DNA of 64,000 nucleotides, taken from NCBI RefSeq assembly GCF_001729485.1, contig NZ_CP017157.1:4278001-4342000 (forward strand), in the 5' to 3' direction. This document shows, one piece after another, positions 1 to 9,081 of this stretch. The first letter of the stretch is position 1. Each line of letters opens with the position of its first letter. Under the pieces are notes generated by a model, which had not been told where the DNA came from, did not search any database, and saw only the letters and a program-made list of their open reading frames with translations. This DNA comes from Streptomyces lydicus. Its GTDB lineage: Bacteria > Actinomycetota > Actinomycetes > Streptomycetales > Streptomycetaceae. The position numbers were made by a program, and so were the translations under genes.

Positions 1-838
1 ACCCCGAAAGGAGCAGAGCGGCGAACTGATCCCACAGGGGTTCCAGAAGAGATGATGGGACCGCAGGCACGAGCCCTCCGGGTGATCACTGAGCGTCGAG
101 AACTCCATGATCACTCAGGCTCGTGCCTCGCCTTGCATTCGGGCCCGTCTCAGCGGCCCCGCCCCACCATTTGCCGGTCGCTCTCAACTTCACAGCCTTG
201 GGACAAGCCCGCCCTGCTCCGATGTTTCGGCCACGAAGCGCTCTGCGACGGCTGAGCCGGTTCGTGCGCGGCCTGTTCTGGTGCGGTGGGCGAGGTGGAG
301 GGCACCTGGTCGGGGCCTCTCCCCTCAGGGTCTTCCACCCGTGCTGGACGGTGGCCGGCGGGTGGGAGATGCGCCGGTCCTGCTCGACGGTCTTCTCCTC
401 ATGGGTCTGGTGGACAGGTGGTACCGAACAGAATGCTCCGCAACCGCTGTTGAGCGGGTCCACCGCGGGCGGCTGCGCCGAGCCGTCCCGTCGTGTCCTT
501 CGTGCGGAAAGCCGACCGCGGCGGCAGATCGACTCGCTGTTGGGGTCGCTGCCTCGGGCCGTAGTTGTTGGACTTCGGGCCAGTGAACGGAACGTCAACT
601 GCGCTTCGTTAACGCCCGTTTCGCTCTCTTCTTCTGTCTTAAGAGATGACATGCGCGGTCCATCGATATATGGTGTCGGCCACTGTCACCCAGGGTGGTG
701 CTGTGGCCAACGATTGATGTGCTGGTTGGACGCCGCAGTGGCCGGGGTGCAGTCCCTACCCCCCTCACAGCTCTGCCTGCGTGCACCGGACCCGGTCGTG
801 CCAGACCGGGGTCGTGCACGCCGCAGAAAGGCATGCCC
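1..838. other. No recognisable gene; near-identical TGATCAC repeats
   Basis: Open frames here have poor composition and I recognise no protein family in any of them. The only local structure I see is a pair of 11-bp sequences, TGATCACTGAG (83-93) and TGATCACTCAG (108-118), 25 bp apart. They could be an operator or the worn end of a mobile element. The last part (about 820-838) is the leader of the following metallopeptidase gene. Confidence 0.4.
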
Positions 839-2566
839 ATGTCCCGAATACGGGTCACCAGACCCGCCGCTCTGGCCGCGCTGGCAGGCTTAGGAGCCTG
901 TCTGGCAGTCGTCGTCGTGCCGTCCGCGTTCGCGGGTACGACCACCCCGGCCGGCCACACCTGCACGATCCGTGCCACGGCGAAAGGCTCCGAGGCGCCG
1001 CTCAGTTGTCTCGGCGTCACCACTTCCCTCGACCACCTGCCTGCTGTCGGCGAGCAGGCCACCCTCACCGTGAACGTCACGGCGCAGTCCGACGTCAGGC
1101 ACGCCGGACTGTCCGTCCAACTACCGCCCGCGATCCAGATGACCGGCGAGAGATCCGGCCTCGCTGCACCCACCACGGACACCTTCGGCCAGCGCATCAG
1201 CCGGACGTTCGCCCTCACCCCGGGCACCCGCACCATCAAACTCCAGGTCAAGGCCGTCGCCGCCGGACCCGCCCAGATCCAGGCGGACGTCACCGACATC
1301 GACCGCCCCGACCCGCGTCGTGCCGGGCACGACTCGTTGGAACTCACCGTCGGGACGTCGAAGGGCTCCTCCGGCAAGGGCGTCTCGGTCACCAAGGCCG
1401 GCGCGGCCCCGGTCCACCGCCCCGGGGCCGGCGCCCGCAAGGCGCGCCCGGTGACCCCCAAGGCCGCTGCCCCCGCCCCTGTCTCTGCCCGCGCCTCGGC
1501 TGCCTCGGCCACTGCCGCCCCGCGCGCCGCCGCAGCCACGTCCAACGCCCAGGTCTGCGTCAGCGGCACCTTCCGCAACCGCTTCCAGTCCGCCGAGGGC
1601 GGCAGTTGGAACGGCAAGGCCAACCGGGACGAGCCGGTCAGCAACGCCAACATCACCCTGTGGGGCAAGCCGACCGCCGGCAGCGCTACGCAGAAGCTCG
1701 CCACGGGAATGACCGGCAACGGTGACGGCAAGTTCAACCTCTGCTACGCCCCGAGGGCCTCCGTCACCTCCCAGGCATGGGTGGAGTTCCAGACCCAGGC
1801 CGGCCGCATGTGGTCGGTGGTCGACGGCAACGGCCGCTTCTACTCCACCGCCACGTATGCGCTGAACAACATCTCGCGCAGCACCAGCCTGGGCAACGTG
1901 TACGCCAACGACGGACAGAGCCGTGCCTGGCACGCCCTCGACACGCTCAACAAGCTGTGGTGGAACCGTGGTTCCACGACCAACTGCTGGGCAAGCAGCC
2001 AGCAGGATGGCCACTGCACGCCGATCACCGTCCAGTGGTATCCCGGCTCCACCGACGGCACCTACTGGACCACCAACGACGACAAGATCCACCTGGCCGA
2101 CAACGACCCCGACGCCGAGCACACCACCGTCCACGAAGCGGGCCACGCCCTCATGGGCAAGCTCTACAGAGGCTGGTGGCCGCAGGTGAGCAACTGCTCG
2201 CCCCATTACGTCAACCGCACCTCCTCCACCAGCTGCGGCTGGACCGAGGGCTTCGCCAACGCCGTGGCGTTCCACACCTTCAACGACACCACGTACTACT
2301 GGGGCAACGGCAGCTCCATGAACCTCGCCAATAACCGTTCCACGAACGGCATCGATCCGGGCGACGCCTGCGAGGCCCGCGTGGCCACCGCACTGGTCGA
2401 CCTGTGGTCCCAGGTCGACGGCGGCTGGACCAAGAGCAACGCGATGATGTCGCGGACCGGGCAGTCCAGCTTCCGCGAGTACTTCGTCAACGACCGGCCC
2501 GTCTACGGCCTGGACAGCGGCTCGAAGGCCCGGAACATCCTCTTCAATCACACCATCCAGTACTGA
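839..2566 (+). CDS. Secreted HExxH zinc metallopeptidase-like protein
   Basis: This is a 575-residue exported protein. The ATG at 839 is preferred over the ATG at 833 because GAAAGG lies 7 nt upstream of 839 but only 1 nt from 833. Residues 1-32 form a Sec signal peptide: basic start (MSRIRVTR), an Ala/Leu/Val core and an AFA-like cleavage region. An Ig-like region of about 120 residues follows, then a Pro/Ala-rich linker (about 180-230). A C-terminal domain carries HEAGH at residues 432-436 and a Glu at residue 470 in a GWTEG context, the arrangement expected of a gluzincin-type Zn site. Several cysteines fit an extracellular location. Substrate is unknown. A hairpin terminator follows at 2605-2637, so it is probably monocistronic. 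Confidence 0.8.
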   Translation: MSRIRVTRPAALAALAGLGACLAVVVVPSAFAGTTTPAGHTCTIRATAKGSEAPLSCLGVTTSLDHLPAVGEQATLTVNVTAQSDVRHAGLSVQLPPAIQMTGERSGLAAPTTDTFGQRISRTFALTPGTRTIKLQVKAVAAGPAQIQADVTDIDRPDPRRAGHDSLELTVGTSKGSSGKGVSVTKAGAAPVHRPGAGARKARPVTPKAAAPAPVSARASAASATAAPRAAAATSNAQVCVSGTFRNRFQSAEGGSWNGKANRDEPVSNANITLWGKPTAGSATQKLATGMTGNGDGKFNLCYAPRASVTSQAWVEFQTQAGRMWSVVDGNGRFYSTATYALNNISRSTSLGNVYANDGQSRAWHALDTLNKLWWNRGSTTNCWASSQQDGHCTPITVQWYPGSTDGTYWTTNDDKIHLADNDPDAEHTTVHEAGHALMGKLYRGWWPQVSNCSPHYVNRTSSTSCGWTEGFANAVAFHTFNDTTYYWGNGSSMNLANNRSTNGIDPGDACEARVATALVDLWSQVDGGWTKSNAMMSRTGQSSFREYFVNDRPVYGLDSGSKARNILFNHTIQY

Positions 2567-2604
2567 TCCTGATCGCTGTCAGGGGGACTGGCGGCAAAGG
2601 GTCC

Positions 2605-2637
2605 CATGGACCGGGTCGACAGGCGGCCCGGTCCATG
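2605..2637 (+). terminator. Hairpin terminator after the metallopeptidase gene
   Basis: Perfect 11-bp arms CATGGACCGGG and CCCGGTCCATG are separated by 11 nt. It starts about 39 nt after the stop codon. No T-tract follows, as is usual in Streptomyces. Confidence 0.6.
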
Positions 2638-2708
2638 CGGGTGTTCAACGGCACCCTCATCGGGACCGGCACCGATTCCTGCCGGCTCGCCGGCACCGGA
2701 CGCGAACG

Positions 2709-3192
2709 GAGCCTCCCGCCAACGTTGAGCTGCACGATTCCGCCGGAGAGCCGATCGCTGTGCTCCGTCCCTCCGAGGCCGCGATCTACGGCCGCTTCGG
2801 CTACGACCCCGCCACCCGCCAGAACCAGTTCCGGTGCGACAAACGATCCCTGCACTTCCGTCCCGGAACCGATTTCGGCGACGGAACCACCCAGCTCCTG
2901 GACCGCGACACGGCCCGGCCTTTGATCGAGAAGGTCTACGACCAGGTCCGGGCCGCCTCGATCGCCTGGCCCGACCGGGCCGAGCGGCTCTGGGACAGCC
3001 GGTTGGCCGATGCACCGCACTCGCGTGGCGGCGCCACATCACTGCGCTGTTTGGTGCATCGCGACGCGGCCGGCGACACCCCCGGCTACGCGGCGCTCGC
3101 TCACCCGCAGATCCCTCGCGATCACCTGGTCGACCGCGACGCGGTCGCTTCCGGAGCCGCAGCCTCCGGCGAGCCGACTACGACCTGGGTGA
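2709..3192 (+). pseudogene. Eis-like GNAT N-acetyltransferase remnant
   Basis: The translated stretch from about 2709 contains PSEAAIYGRFGYDPAT and surrounding residues typical of the central part of Eis-family acetyltransferases. The frame is not preceded by the N-terminal GNAT core, and homology fades after about 3190 where the frame changes. It is a decayed internal fragment. I find nothing recognisable in 3190-3410, though that stretch may hold the worn C-terminal part. Confidence 0.6.
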
Positions 3193-3414
3193 CCAGGCCC
3201 TGTGGAACCCGTCGAACGGGGCGCACGGGGCAGGGCCGCCCGCCTCAGTCTGTTGCACGCCCTCAGACTCGTCACCGGCCGCCGCACCGGCATCGTCCAC
3301 AGCCTATGGCGACAACATGTCACCCAGCTCCTGGACGAAACCGCGTGCGGCCTACGGCCCCGGCCTGCACGGTGTTCCACGAATCCGCGCCGGCCTTGTG
3401 GATCGGTGATGCGT

Positions 3415-3447
3415 GCTCCTCGCTCTCGTGGCGGGAGAGCGAGGAGC
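3415..3447 (-). terminator. Hairpin terminator of the GNAT gene
   Basis: A perfect 13-bp stem (GCTCCTCGCTCTC and its complement) with a 7-nt loop sits 9 nt beyond the stop codon of the minus-strand acetyltransferase gene. Confidence 0.7.
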
Positions 3448-3455
3448 CGGAGAGG

Positions 3456-4055
3456 TTACGGGATGTGGCTGGCGGTCGAGTACTGCGCCGCTTCGCCGGC
3501 CGGTCGGCGCCTCATCGGGATCTCGAAGTGCACGGTGGCGACGCCCGGGCCGTGTTCGCCGGTGGTCCGGGCGTCGAACACCTCCTCGGCCATGCTCCGC
3601 CAGAAGGTCTCCACGCCCTCGACGTTGACGTTGGTGTGGAGGTAGATGCTTTTGTAGCCGGGCATGTTCGCGATGATGTCGCAGGCCGTATGGACCAGGG
3701 TGCGGGCGAGGCCCCGGCGCCGGTGTTCGGGGTGTACGTAGACGCGAACCAATTGGGCAGTGGTTCCGCAGGGGTAGCGTTCGGCGAGCCAGCGCGGGTG
3801 AGGGGGATGAGCCGGGCCCGCGGACCGTACCCCGGTCGTGGCGACCACTTCGCCGTCGTGGACGGCGACGAGGAGCAGATGGCGGGGGTCGTCGAGGTAG
3901 GTGCCCTCGATGTCCAGCACGTCGTGGTGCCAGCGGGGCACGTAGCCGTATCCGAACTCGTGGTACAGCGTGTCCAGCATGATGCGGCGTGCGGGGTCCA
4001 CATCGGCAGGTGTCGCGGGGCGCACGGTGTATCCGCAATGTGCGGTCTCGCTCAC
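3456..4055 (-). CDS. GNAT-family N-acetyltransferase in the Zur-box locus
   Basis: 199 residues. The GTG start at 4055 is chosen because AGGAG lies just upstream on the minus strand, and the conserved family start (YTVRPATPADV) follows at residue 8. The acetyl-CoA-binding motif HRRRGLARTL, following VRVYVHPE, is in the middle of the protein, as in Gcn5-type N-acetyltransferases. The substrate is not apparent. A Zur-box-like palindrome lies about 110 bp upstream (4164-4178), so the gene is probably co-regulated with the hydrolase and the large operon at 5859-17271. It may acetylate an intermediate, or a toxic or immature form of that pathway's product; this is inference. A strong terminator closes the transcript. 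Confidence 0.85.
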   Translation of the reverse strand: MSETAHCGYTVRPATPADVDPARRIMLDTLYHEFGYGYVPRWHHDVLDIEGTYLDDPRHLLLVAVHDGEVVATTGVRSAGPAHPPHPRWLAERYPCGTTAQLVRVYVHPEHRRRGLARTLVHTACDIIANMPGYKSIYLHTNVNVEGVETFWRSMAEEVFDARTTGEHGPGVATVHFEIPMRRRPAGEAAQYSTASHIP

Positions 4056-4163
4056 GGTTTCTCCTGTCCGGCATGCGTTTCTGCGCTGCGCATGCGTCTG
4101 TGTGGCCGGCGTCGCGTGCGGGGCGGCACTGTCGTCGCGGCGCATGCCACCCTGGTAAATTTA

Positions 4164-4178
4164 TGAAAACGATTTTCA
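4164..4178. promoter_or_regulatory. Zur-box-like palindrome upstream of the GNAT gene
   Basis: TGAAAACGATTTTCA has perfect 6-bp arms around a 3-bp centre. It closely matches the actinobacterial Zur operator pattern TGAAAATGATTTTCA as I recall it. It lies between the GNAT start and the 3' end of the hydrolase gene, in position to control the GNAT promoter. A second, related box is at 5754-5768. Confidence 0.75.
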
Positions 4179-4200
4179 GGAAGCTGTTTCGCTCCCGCGT

Positions 4201-5691
4201 TCACGGCACGTCCGGCAGCCCGGGGCCGGTGCAGTTCACGTCCGCCTTCGGTGTCGTGCCGTGGACGAGATAGGCCGCCGCGGTGTTGTCCACGCATGCG
4301 TTGCCCCGGCTGGCGAACACGCCGTGCGAATAGTCCTTGTCGAGCGTGACCAGGCGCGAGCCGGGCAGTAGTCGGCGCAGTCGGCGTGCGCCCTCGATGG
4401 GGGTGACGGGGTCGTGTACGGAGGCCACCAGCAGTACGGGTGGAGCGTCGGGGCTGCCGAGTGGGGTGCGGCGGGCAGGCTTGTGGCGCCAGTAGGCGCA
4501 GGTGGGCGCCTCCATGCCGGTCAGGACCGGCTGCGGGTCGAGCTGGCGGGTGCGGTGGATGTCCGCCAGGATCCGGTGGGGTGTGGGGGCGGGGGAGTCG
4601 GCGCACTTGACGACGCGGTTCGCCGCCTCGTAGTTGCGTGAATCCGGGCTGTCGAAGGCGGTGGTGGGGCGGAGCCCGTCGGGGTGTCCGTCATTCAGGT
4701 AGTCGTGCAGGCCCTCGGCGAGGCCGACCCAGCGTTCGGTGCGGCCCAGTGCGCGGTAGACGGCACGGTCGAACTCGGCGGGCCCGAAGCCTTCCGCGGG
4801 GTGTCTGGTGAGTCCGTGGCGCACGCGCAGGTAAGCCCGGCGCGTGGCGGCCGCGCTCCCGCCGAGGCCGAAGCGGTCCGCGTGGGCGGCGGCCCAAGTG
4901 AAGAAGGTGTCGCGCTGCCGCAGCAGTGCGCGGCTCTGGATGACGTCGAAGTCGTACCAGTCCCACGGGCCCACGACGCTGTCGAGCACCATGCGGCCCA
5001 CGCGGTGCGGGAAGCGCGCGGCGTACGCGGCGCCGAGGTAGCTGCCGTAGGAGACGCCGAGGAAGCTCGTCCGGCGTTCGCCGAGTGCGGCGCGGATCGC
5101 GTCCATGTCCCGCGCCGTCTGTTCCGTGGACAGATGGGGCAGCGATTCGCCGGCGCCCGCGGCGCAGTCGTCGGCCAAGTTCCGTAGCGAGGTGAGGTAG
5201 TTCTTCTCTGCCGGCCTGTCTACGGGTACGGGGTTCGCGCCCGGGCTGGTGAAGAGGCCGCCCATCCGGCCGCAGTTCACGGGGGCGCTCTGTCCGACGC
5301 CACGGGGGTCGAAGCCGATGACGTCATACGTCCGCCGCACGCTCTCCGGGAGCTTGGCCCGCTTCGTGACCGCGTAGGAGAGTCCGGAGCCGCCCGGTCC
5401 TCCCGGGTTCACCAGCAGGATGCCGCGCCGCTCGCCGTGGGAGCCGGATGCGCGTATGCGTGACACGGCCATCTCGATGTGCGGCCCCCGTGGACGGTTC
5501 CAGTCGAGCGGGACCCGGAGCCGTCCGCACTCGACGTGTGTCGGGGCCGGCGGGTTCGGGAGGGAGTCAGGGCATGCGCCGAAGCGTAGAGGGGGCGTCG
5601 GGGTGGCGGCCTGGATCGGGCCGGCGGGGGCGAGGGTGGCGGCGGTCAGCACCGCGCACAGCACGGCGGTGCGGCGTAGGGGAGGGGTCAC
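4201..5691 (-). CDS. Secreted alpha/beta-hydrolase, tripeptidyl-aminopeptidase type
   Basis: 496 residues, starting at GTG 5691 behind GGAAGG. An N-terminal signal peptide (about 30 residues ending near IQAA) is followed by an alpha/beta-hydrolase fold. The oxyanion region NPGGPGGSG (about 94-102), the nucleophile elbow GVSYGSYLG and a C-terminal HDPVTPIEGA / DYSHG pair supply Ser, Asp and His. This is the layout of the Streptomyces SlpD/SlpE and tripeptidyl aminopeptidase group. It diverges from the ATP-grasp operon across a Zur-box-like site at 5754-5768, which should repress both. Possible roles are releasing amino acids from peptides outside the cell or processing the exported product of the operon. 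The role is inferred; the fold is clear. Confidence 0.85.
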   Translation of the reverse strand: MTPPLRRTAVLCAVLTAATLAPAGPIQAATPTPPLRFGACPDSLPNPPAPTHVECGRLRVPLDWNRPRGPHIEMAVSRIRASGSHGERRGILLVNPGGPGGSGLSYAVTKRAKLPESVRRTYDVIGFDPRGVGQSAPVNCGRMGGLFTSPGANPVPVDRPAEKNYLTSLRNLADDCAAGAGESLPHLSTEQTARDMDAIRAALGERRTSFLGVSYGSYLGAAYAARFPHRVGRMVLDSVVGPWDWYDFDVIQSRALLRQRDTFFTWAAAHADRFGLGGSAAATRRAYLRVRHGLTRHPAEGFGPAEFDRAVYRALGRTERWVGLAEGLHDYLNDGHPDGLRPTTAFDSPDSRNYEAANRVVKCADSPAPTPHRILADIHRTRQLDPQPVLTGMEAPTCAYWRHKPARRTPLGSPDAPPVLLVASVHDPVTPIEGARRLRRLLPGSRLVTLDKDYSHGVFASRGNACVDNTAAAYLVHGTTPKADVNCTGPGLPDVP

Positions 5692-5747
5692 GGGGCCTTC
5701 CAGAAGGGCTCGGCGAACAAGGGGGCGGCAAAGACCCGCCCACGAGA

Positions 5748-5772
5748 TGACAATGAAAATGATTATCGTTAA
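5748..5772. promoter_or_regulatory. Zur-box-like operator between hydrolase and metallophore-like operon
   Basis: The core TGAAAATGATTATCG (5754-5768) sits in the divergent promoter region, about 90 bp before the ATP-grasp start and 60 bp before the hydrolase start. On the other strand GATAATCATTTTCATTG also resembles a general Fur-family box. Among Streptomyces regulators the pattern fits Zur better than Nur (nickel), and iron control normally uses the different DmdR/IdeR box. Confidence 0.75.
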
Positions 5773-5858
5773 AGTGTGCGTCGGGCAAACCCGACCCCCT
5801 TCCTCCGAAGGGGCGTTCGGCTGCCCCGTACTCGAAGTCCAAGCCCGGAAGGGGAGTT

Positions 5859-7115
5859 GTGGCTCATCTGCTGGTGGTCGAGAGCTGGGTCGGAGCGATG
5901 AGCCGACTGCTGCCGCGGGCGATACGGGAGGGCGGGCACACCTTCACCTTCCTCACCCGCGACCTGCACCACTACCTGCGCTCCGCGCCCGAGGGGACGG
6001 CGCACCCGCTGCTCGGTGCCCGCAACACCATCACCGCCGAGACCAATGACACCGACGCCCTGCTGCCCGAAGTCGAGCGGCTGCATGCGGTGTTGGCGTT
6101 CGACGGAGTGATCACGTCCTGCGACTACTACCTGCCGACCGTGGCACGGATCGCCGGGCGGCTCGGCCTGCCGGGCCCCGGGTCCGAAGCGGTCGAGATC
6201 GCTTGCCGTAAGGACGCCACCCGCCGCGTCCTCGCCGATGCCGGAGTGCCCGGCCCGCGCTTCGCCGTACACGAGGAGTGGGCCGATCTCGCGGGCGCCG
6301 CCCGGGAGATCGGTTACCCGCTGGTGGCCAAGCCCGTTGACCTGTGCGCCGGCATGTACGTACGGCGTGTGGATGACGAGGTACAACTTGCCGATGTATA
6401 CCGGACGTTGGCGGACGTTCCGGTCAATGCGCGCGGACAGCGGCGCGCGCCTGTGGTCCTGCTCGAAGAGCTGCTGGACGGTTCTGAGGTGAGTGTCGAG
6501 ACCGTCTCGTGTGCGGGAACGGTCCACGTGGTCGGCGTGACCGACAAGAGCATCGGCGGGGCGCCCGCGTTCATCGAGACCGGCCATATGTTCCCCGCGG
6601 CCCTGACGCATGCCGACGCCGAGGCCGCCGAACAGACCGCGCTGCACGCCCTGAAGGCACTCGGGCTCGTCGACGGCGTCGTGGCGCACACCGAGATCAA
6701 ACTGACCGCCGACGGGCCGCGCGTGGTCGAGGTCAACCCGCGCCCCGCGGGTAACCGCATCACCGAACTGATCCGCCACGTCACCGGCATCGACCTCGCG
6801 GCGGCCTTCGTGGAGGTCGCGCTGGGCGGCCAACCCGAGCTGAGGCGTACGGACACCGGACTGCGCAGCGCAGCCATCGGATTTCTGGTGCCACAGGCCG
6901 CCGGCACGCTCGAAGCGCTGGACGGCGGCGAACTGCGGGACGCGCCCGGCGTGCTGGAGGTGCAGCTCACCGACCCCGGCAAGGTGGTGAAGGCGGCTGG
7001 CAGCAACAACGAGTACCTCGGGCACGTCATGGCCGGTGACGCCGACGGGCCAGGGGCCCGCGACCGCGTCGAGGCCCTGCTGGCCGGGCTGCGCGCGGGG
7101 CTGGTGATCCGATGA
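5859..7115 (+). CDS. ATP-grasp ligase, first gene of putative metallophore operon
   Basis: 418 residues from GTG 5859, preceded by GGAAGGGGAG. It has the ATP-grasp arrangement: a pre-grasp region with ITSCDYYLPTVARIA (about 85-100), a nucleotide-binding Lys in PLVAKPVD (about residue 157), and a Mg-ligand segment VVEVNPRPAGNR near residues 288-299. Such enzymes activate a carboxylate as an acyl-phosphate and join it to an amine. In this operon, with a PLP beta-substitution enzyme and an epimerase, it may couple amino acids into a dipeptide-like ligand. The stop codon overlaps the next start (ATGA), so the two genes are translationally coupled. Substrate is unknown. Confidence 0.85.
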   Translation: MAHLLVVESWVGAMSRLLPRAIREGGHTFTFLTRDLHHYLRSAPEGTAHPLLGARNTITAETNDTDALLPEVERLHAVLAFDGVITSCDYYLPTVARIAGRLGLPGPGSEAVEIACRKDATRRVLADAGVPGPRFAVHEEWADLAGAAREIGYPLVAKPVDLCAGMYVRRVDDEVQLADVYRTLADVPVNARGQRRAPVVLLEELLDGSEVSVETVSCAGTVHVVGVTDKSIGGAPAFIETGHMFPAALTHADAEAAEQTALHALKALGLVDGVVAHTEIKLTADGPRVVEVNPRPAGNRITELIRHVTGIDLAAAFVEVALGGQPELRRTDTGLRSAAIGFLVPQAAGTLEALDGGELRDAPGVLEVQLTDPGKVVKAAGSNNEYLGHVMAGDADGPGARDRVEALLAGLRAGLVIR

Positions 7116-7987
7116 CCGCCGTCACCGGGGCGGCCGGCGCGGTGGCGTACGAGAGGTGCCGGACGTACGCCGACCTCGTGGACCGCGTCCGTGCGGGCGG
7201 GCTGGGCCCCGACCCGGCCACGCAGCGGATCGCCGTGGCCTTCACCACCCGGCAGGCCGTACGGCACGACGGGCGCGGCACCGGTTATCGCAACGAAGTG
7301 CTCAGCCTGCGCCTGGCCGAGGCGGTCGGCTCCTGTGCGGTCGAGCCCGGCTCACTGCCCGACAGCGCGCTCGACGACTGCGTGGGCGCGGACGTGGCCC
7401 GGCTTCTGGAGCATCCGCTGCTGCCGATGCGGGTGGCCGCCCTGGACGCCTACCTGATGCACGTCACCCCGCACAGCCCGGAGAGCGGGGCGCGTCCCGT
7501 CCCGCTGCCCACCGGGTCGTCACTGGAGAAGTCCCGGGTGCGGGCGAAGGCGGTTGCCGAGCTGATCGACCTGCCGCCCGGGGCCACCGTGCTGGTGATC
7601 GGAGTCGTCAACTCCCTTCTGGAGGCGCTGCGTGCATGCGGCCTGCAGTATGTCCCGTGCGACCTCAAGGGCGGCGTCACCGAGTGGGGCGAGCCGGTCG
7701 TCACCGATGCGCTCGCGGCGGCCGACCGCTGCGATGCGCTGCTCGTCTCCGGAATGACGCTGGGCAACGGCACCTTCGAACCGCTTCGACGGCACGCGCA
7801 GCAGCACGACAAGCAGCTGGTGATGTTCGCGCAGACCGGCAGCGCCGTGCTGCCCCGCTTCCTCGGCCATGGCGTGAGCGCGGTGTGCGCCGAGCCGTAC
7901 CCCTTCTTCTGGCTCGACGGCGGGGCCGGAGTCGTCCACCGCTACAGGGGGCCGTACGACAACTCCTGTCAGGGAGGCCACATATGA
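7112..7987 (+). CDS. DUF364-like 'heavy-metal chelation' Rossmann protein
   Basis: 291 residues. The C-terminal half resembles DUF364 / DUF4213 proteins, which Pfam labels as putative heavy-metal chelation: a Rossmann-like segment VLVIGVVNSLLEALRA (about 149-164), the signature LLVSGMTLGNGTFEPL (about 210-225) and MFAQTGSAVLPRFL. The N-terminal part would be the small enolase-N-like domain. Biochemical function in the family is not well established; metal binding or a ligand-forming reaction is plausible. Overlaps the upstream ATP-grasp gene by 4 nt and the downstream PLP gene by 4 nt. Confidence 0.7.
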   Translation: MTAVTGAAGAVAYERCRTYADLVDRVRAGGLGPDPATQRIAVAFTTRQAVRHDGRGTGYRNEVLSLRLAEAVGSCAVEPGSLPDSALDDCVGADVARLLEHPLLPMRVAALDAYLMHVTPHSPESGARPVPLPTGSSLEKSRVRAKAVAELIDLPPGATVLVIGVVNSLLEALRACGLQYVPCDLKGGVTEWGEPVVTDALAAADRCDALLVSGMTLGNGTFEPLRRHAQQHDKQLVMFAQTGSAVLPRFLGHGVSAVCAEPYPFFWLDGGAGVVHRYRGPYDNSCQGGHI

Positions 7988-9081
7988 CCGCGACCGCCGT
8001 CCGCCCCGTCGCTCGCCCGGAGCTGCTCGCCCTGCTCGGCCGTACGCCGTTGGTGCGCATCACCGCTGATCTGCCGGGCCCCCACCCCGGATTCTGGGCC
8101 AAGCTCGAAGGGCTCGCAGCCGGCGGGATGAAGGCCAGGGCTGCCGTGTCGATGCTGAGGGGCGCCCGAGCACGTGGCGAACTGCGGCCCGGGGCACCGG
8201 TGGTGGAGTCCACCTCAGGCACCCTCGGCATCGGCCTGGCCTTCGCCGGGCAGGCGCTCGGGCACCCGGTCGTGCTCGTCGGTGACCGGGAACTGGAGCC
8301 GTCCATGAGGCAGTTGCTGTGTGCCCACGGAGTCCGCCTGGAACTTGTCGACCGCCCGGCCCCTGAGGGCGGCTGGCAGGCCGCTCGCCTCGCCCGACTG
8401 CGCGAGCTGCTCGCCGTGCTGCCCGACGCCTACTGGCCCGACCAGTACAACAACCCCGACAACACCGCCGGTTACGCCTCACTGGCCGCCGAACTCACGG
8501 CCCGGCTCGACCACCTCGACGTTCTGGTGTGCAGCGTCGGCACCGGCGGCCACAGCGCGGGCATCATCGGTCCCCTGCGGCGGCACTGGCCCGCCCTGCG
8601 CCTCATCGGTGTCGACGCGACCGGCTCCACGATCTTCGGCCAGCCCGCCCGGCCCCGGCTGATGCGCGGACTGGGCAGCAGCATCCACCCGCGCAACGTC
8701 GCCTACGGCGCCTTCGACGAGGTCCACTGGGTCGGCCCGACCGAGGCCGTGGACAGCTGCCGGCGGCTTGCCCGAGGGAGCTTCGTCAGCGGCGGCTGGA
8801 GCACCGGCGCGGTCGCCCGCGTCGCCGCGTGGGCAGCCCGCGTCCACCCCGGGGCGGAGGTCGCCACCGTCTTCCCCGACGGCCCGCACCGCTACCTCGG
8901 CACCGTCTACGACGACGACTTCACCGCCGCGCACGGCCTCGCCCCGTCCGCCGCGGCCGCCCGACCCGTCGAGATACCGCACCCCCGAGCGGCCGAGGCC
9001 GCCGGGTGGGTCCGCTGTACCCGCATCACCGACCCGCTCCGGGCACCCGAATCCCCGCATCCTTCGGAAGAGAGACTGTGA
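7984..9081 (+). CDS. PLP-dependent cysteine-synthase-fold enzyme
   Basis: 365 residues. It has a fold-type II beta-substitution enzyme signature: LGRTPLVRI near the start, the Schiff-base Lys in GGMKARAA (Lys50), a substrate loop ESTSGTLGIGLA, and the phosphate-binding loop GTGGHSAG. The canonical SVKDR is changed to GMKAR, and GNTG to GTLG, so the substrate is probably not plain O-acetylserine plus sulfide. SbnA- and AesA-like relatives make 2,3-diaminopropionate precursors for staphyloferrin B and EDDS, which makes an amino-acid building-block role attractive. A C-terminal extension of about 40 residues follows the catalytic domain. RBS GGGAGG precedes the ATG; 4-nt overlaps with both neighbours. 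Confidence 0.85.
   Translation: MTATAVRPVARPELLALLGRTPLVRITADLPGPHPGFWAKLEGLAAGGMKARAAVSMLRGARARGELRPGAPVVESTSGTLGIGLAFAGQALGHPVVLVGDRELEPSMRQLLCAHGVRLELVDRPAPEGGWQAARLARLRELLAVLPDAYWPDQYNNPDNTAGYASLAAELTARLDHLDVLVCSVGTGGHSAGIIGPLRRHWPALRLIGVDATGSTIFGQPARPRLMRGLGSSIHPRNVAYGAFDEVHWVGPTEAVDSCRRLARGSFVSGGWSTGAVARVAAWAARVHPGAEVATVFPDGPHRYLGTVYDDDFTAAHGLAPSAAAARPVEIPHPRAAEAAGWVRCTRITDPLRAPESPHPSEERL

Noticed and set aside
86..652. Open frame of 188 codons on the minus strand before the metallopeptidase
   Set aside because: No RBS, no family resemblance, Arg/Pro/Ser-rich composition typical of an antisense shadow in GC-rich DNA.
1121..2551. 476-codon minus-strand frame over the metallopeptidase
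   Set aside because: Val/Gly/Ala/Asp-rich mirror translation of the real gene; no start signal and the plus strand has signal peptide and HEAGH.
5748..5772. Iron (Fur/DmdR) control of the operon
   Set aside because: The sequence partly fits a generic Fur box, but Streptomyces iron regulation uses IdeR/DmdR boxes of a different pattern; Zur is the better match.
5769..7025. 418-codon minus-strand frame opposite the ATP-grasp gene
   Set aside because: Mirror frame; the plus strand carries the ATP-grasp motifs and operon overlaps.
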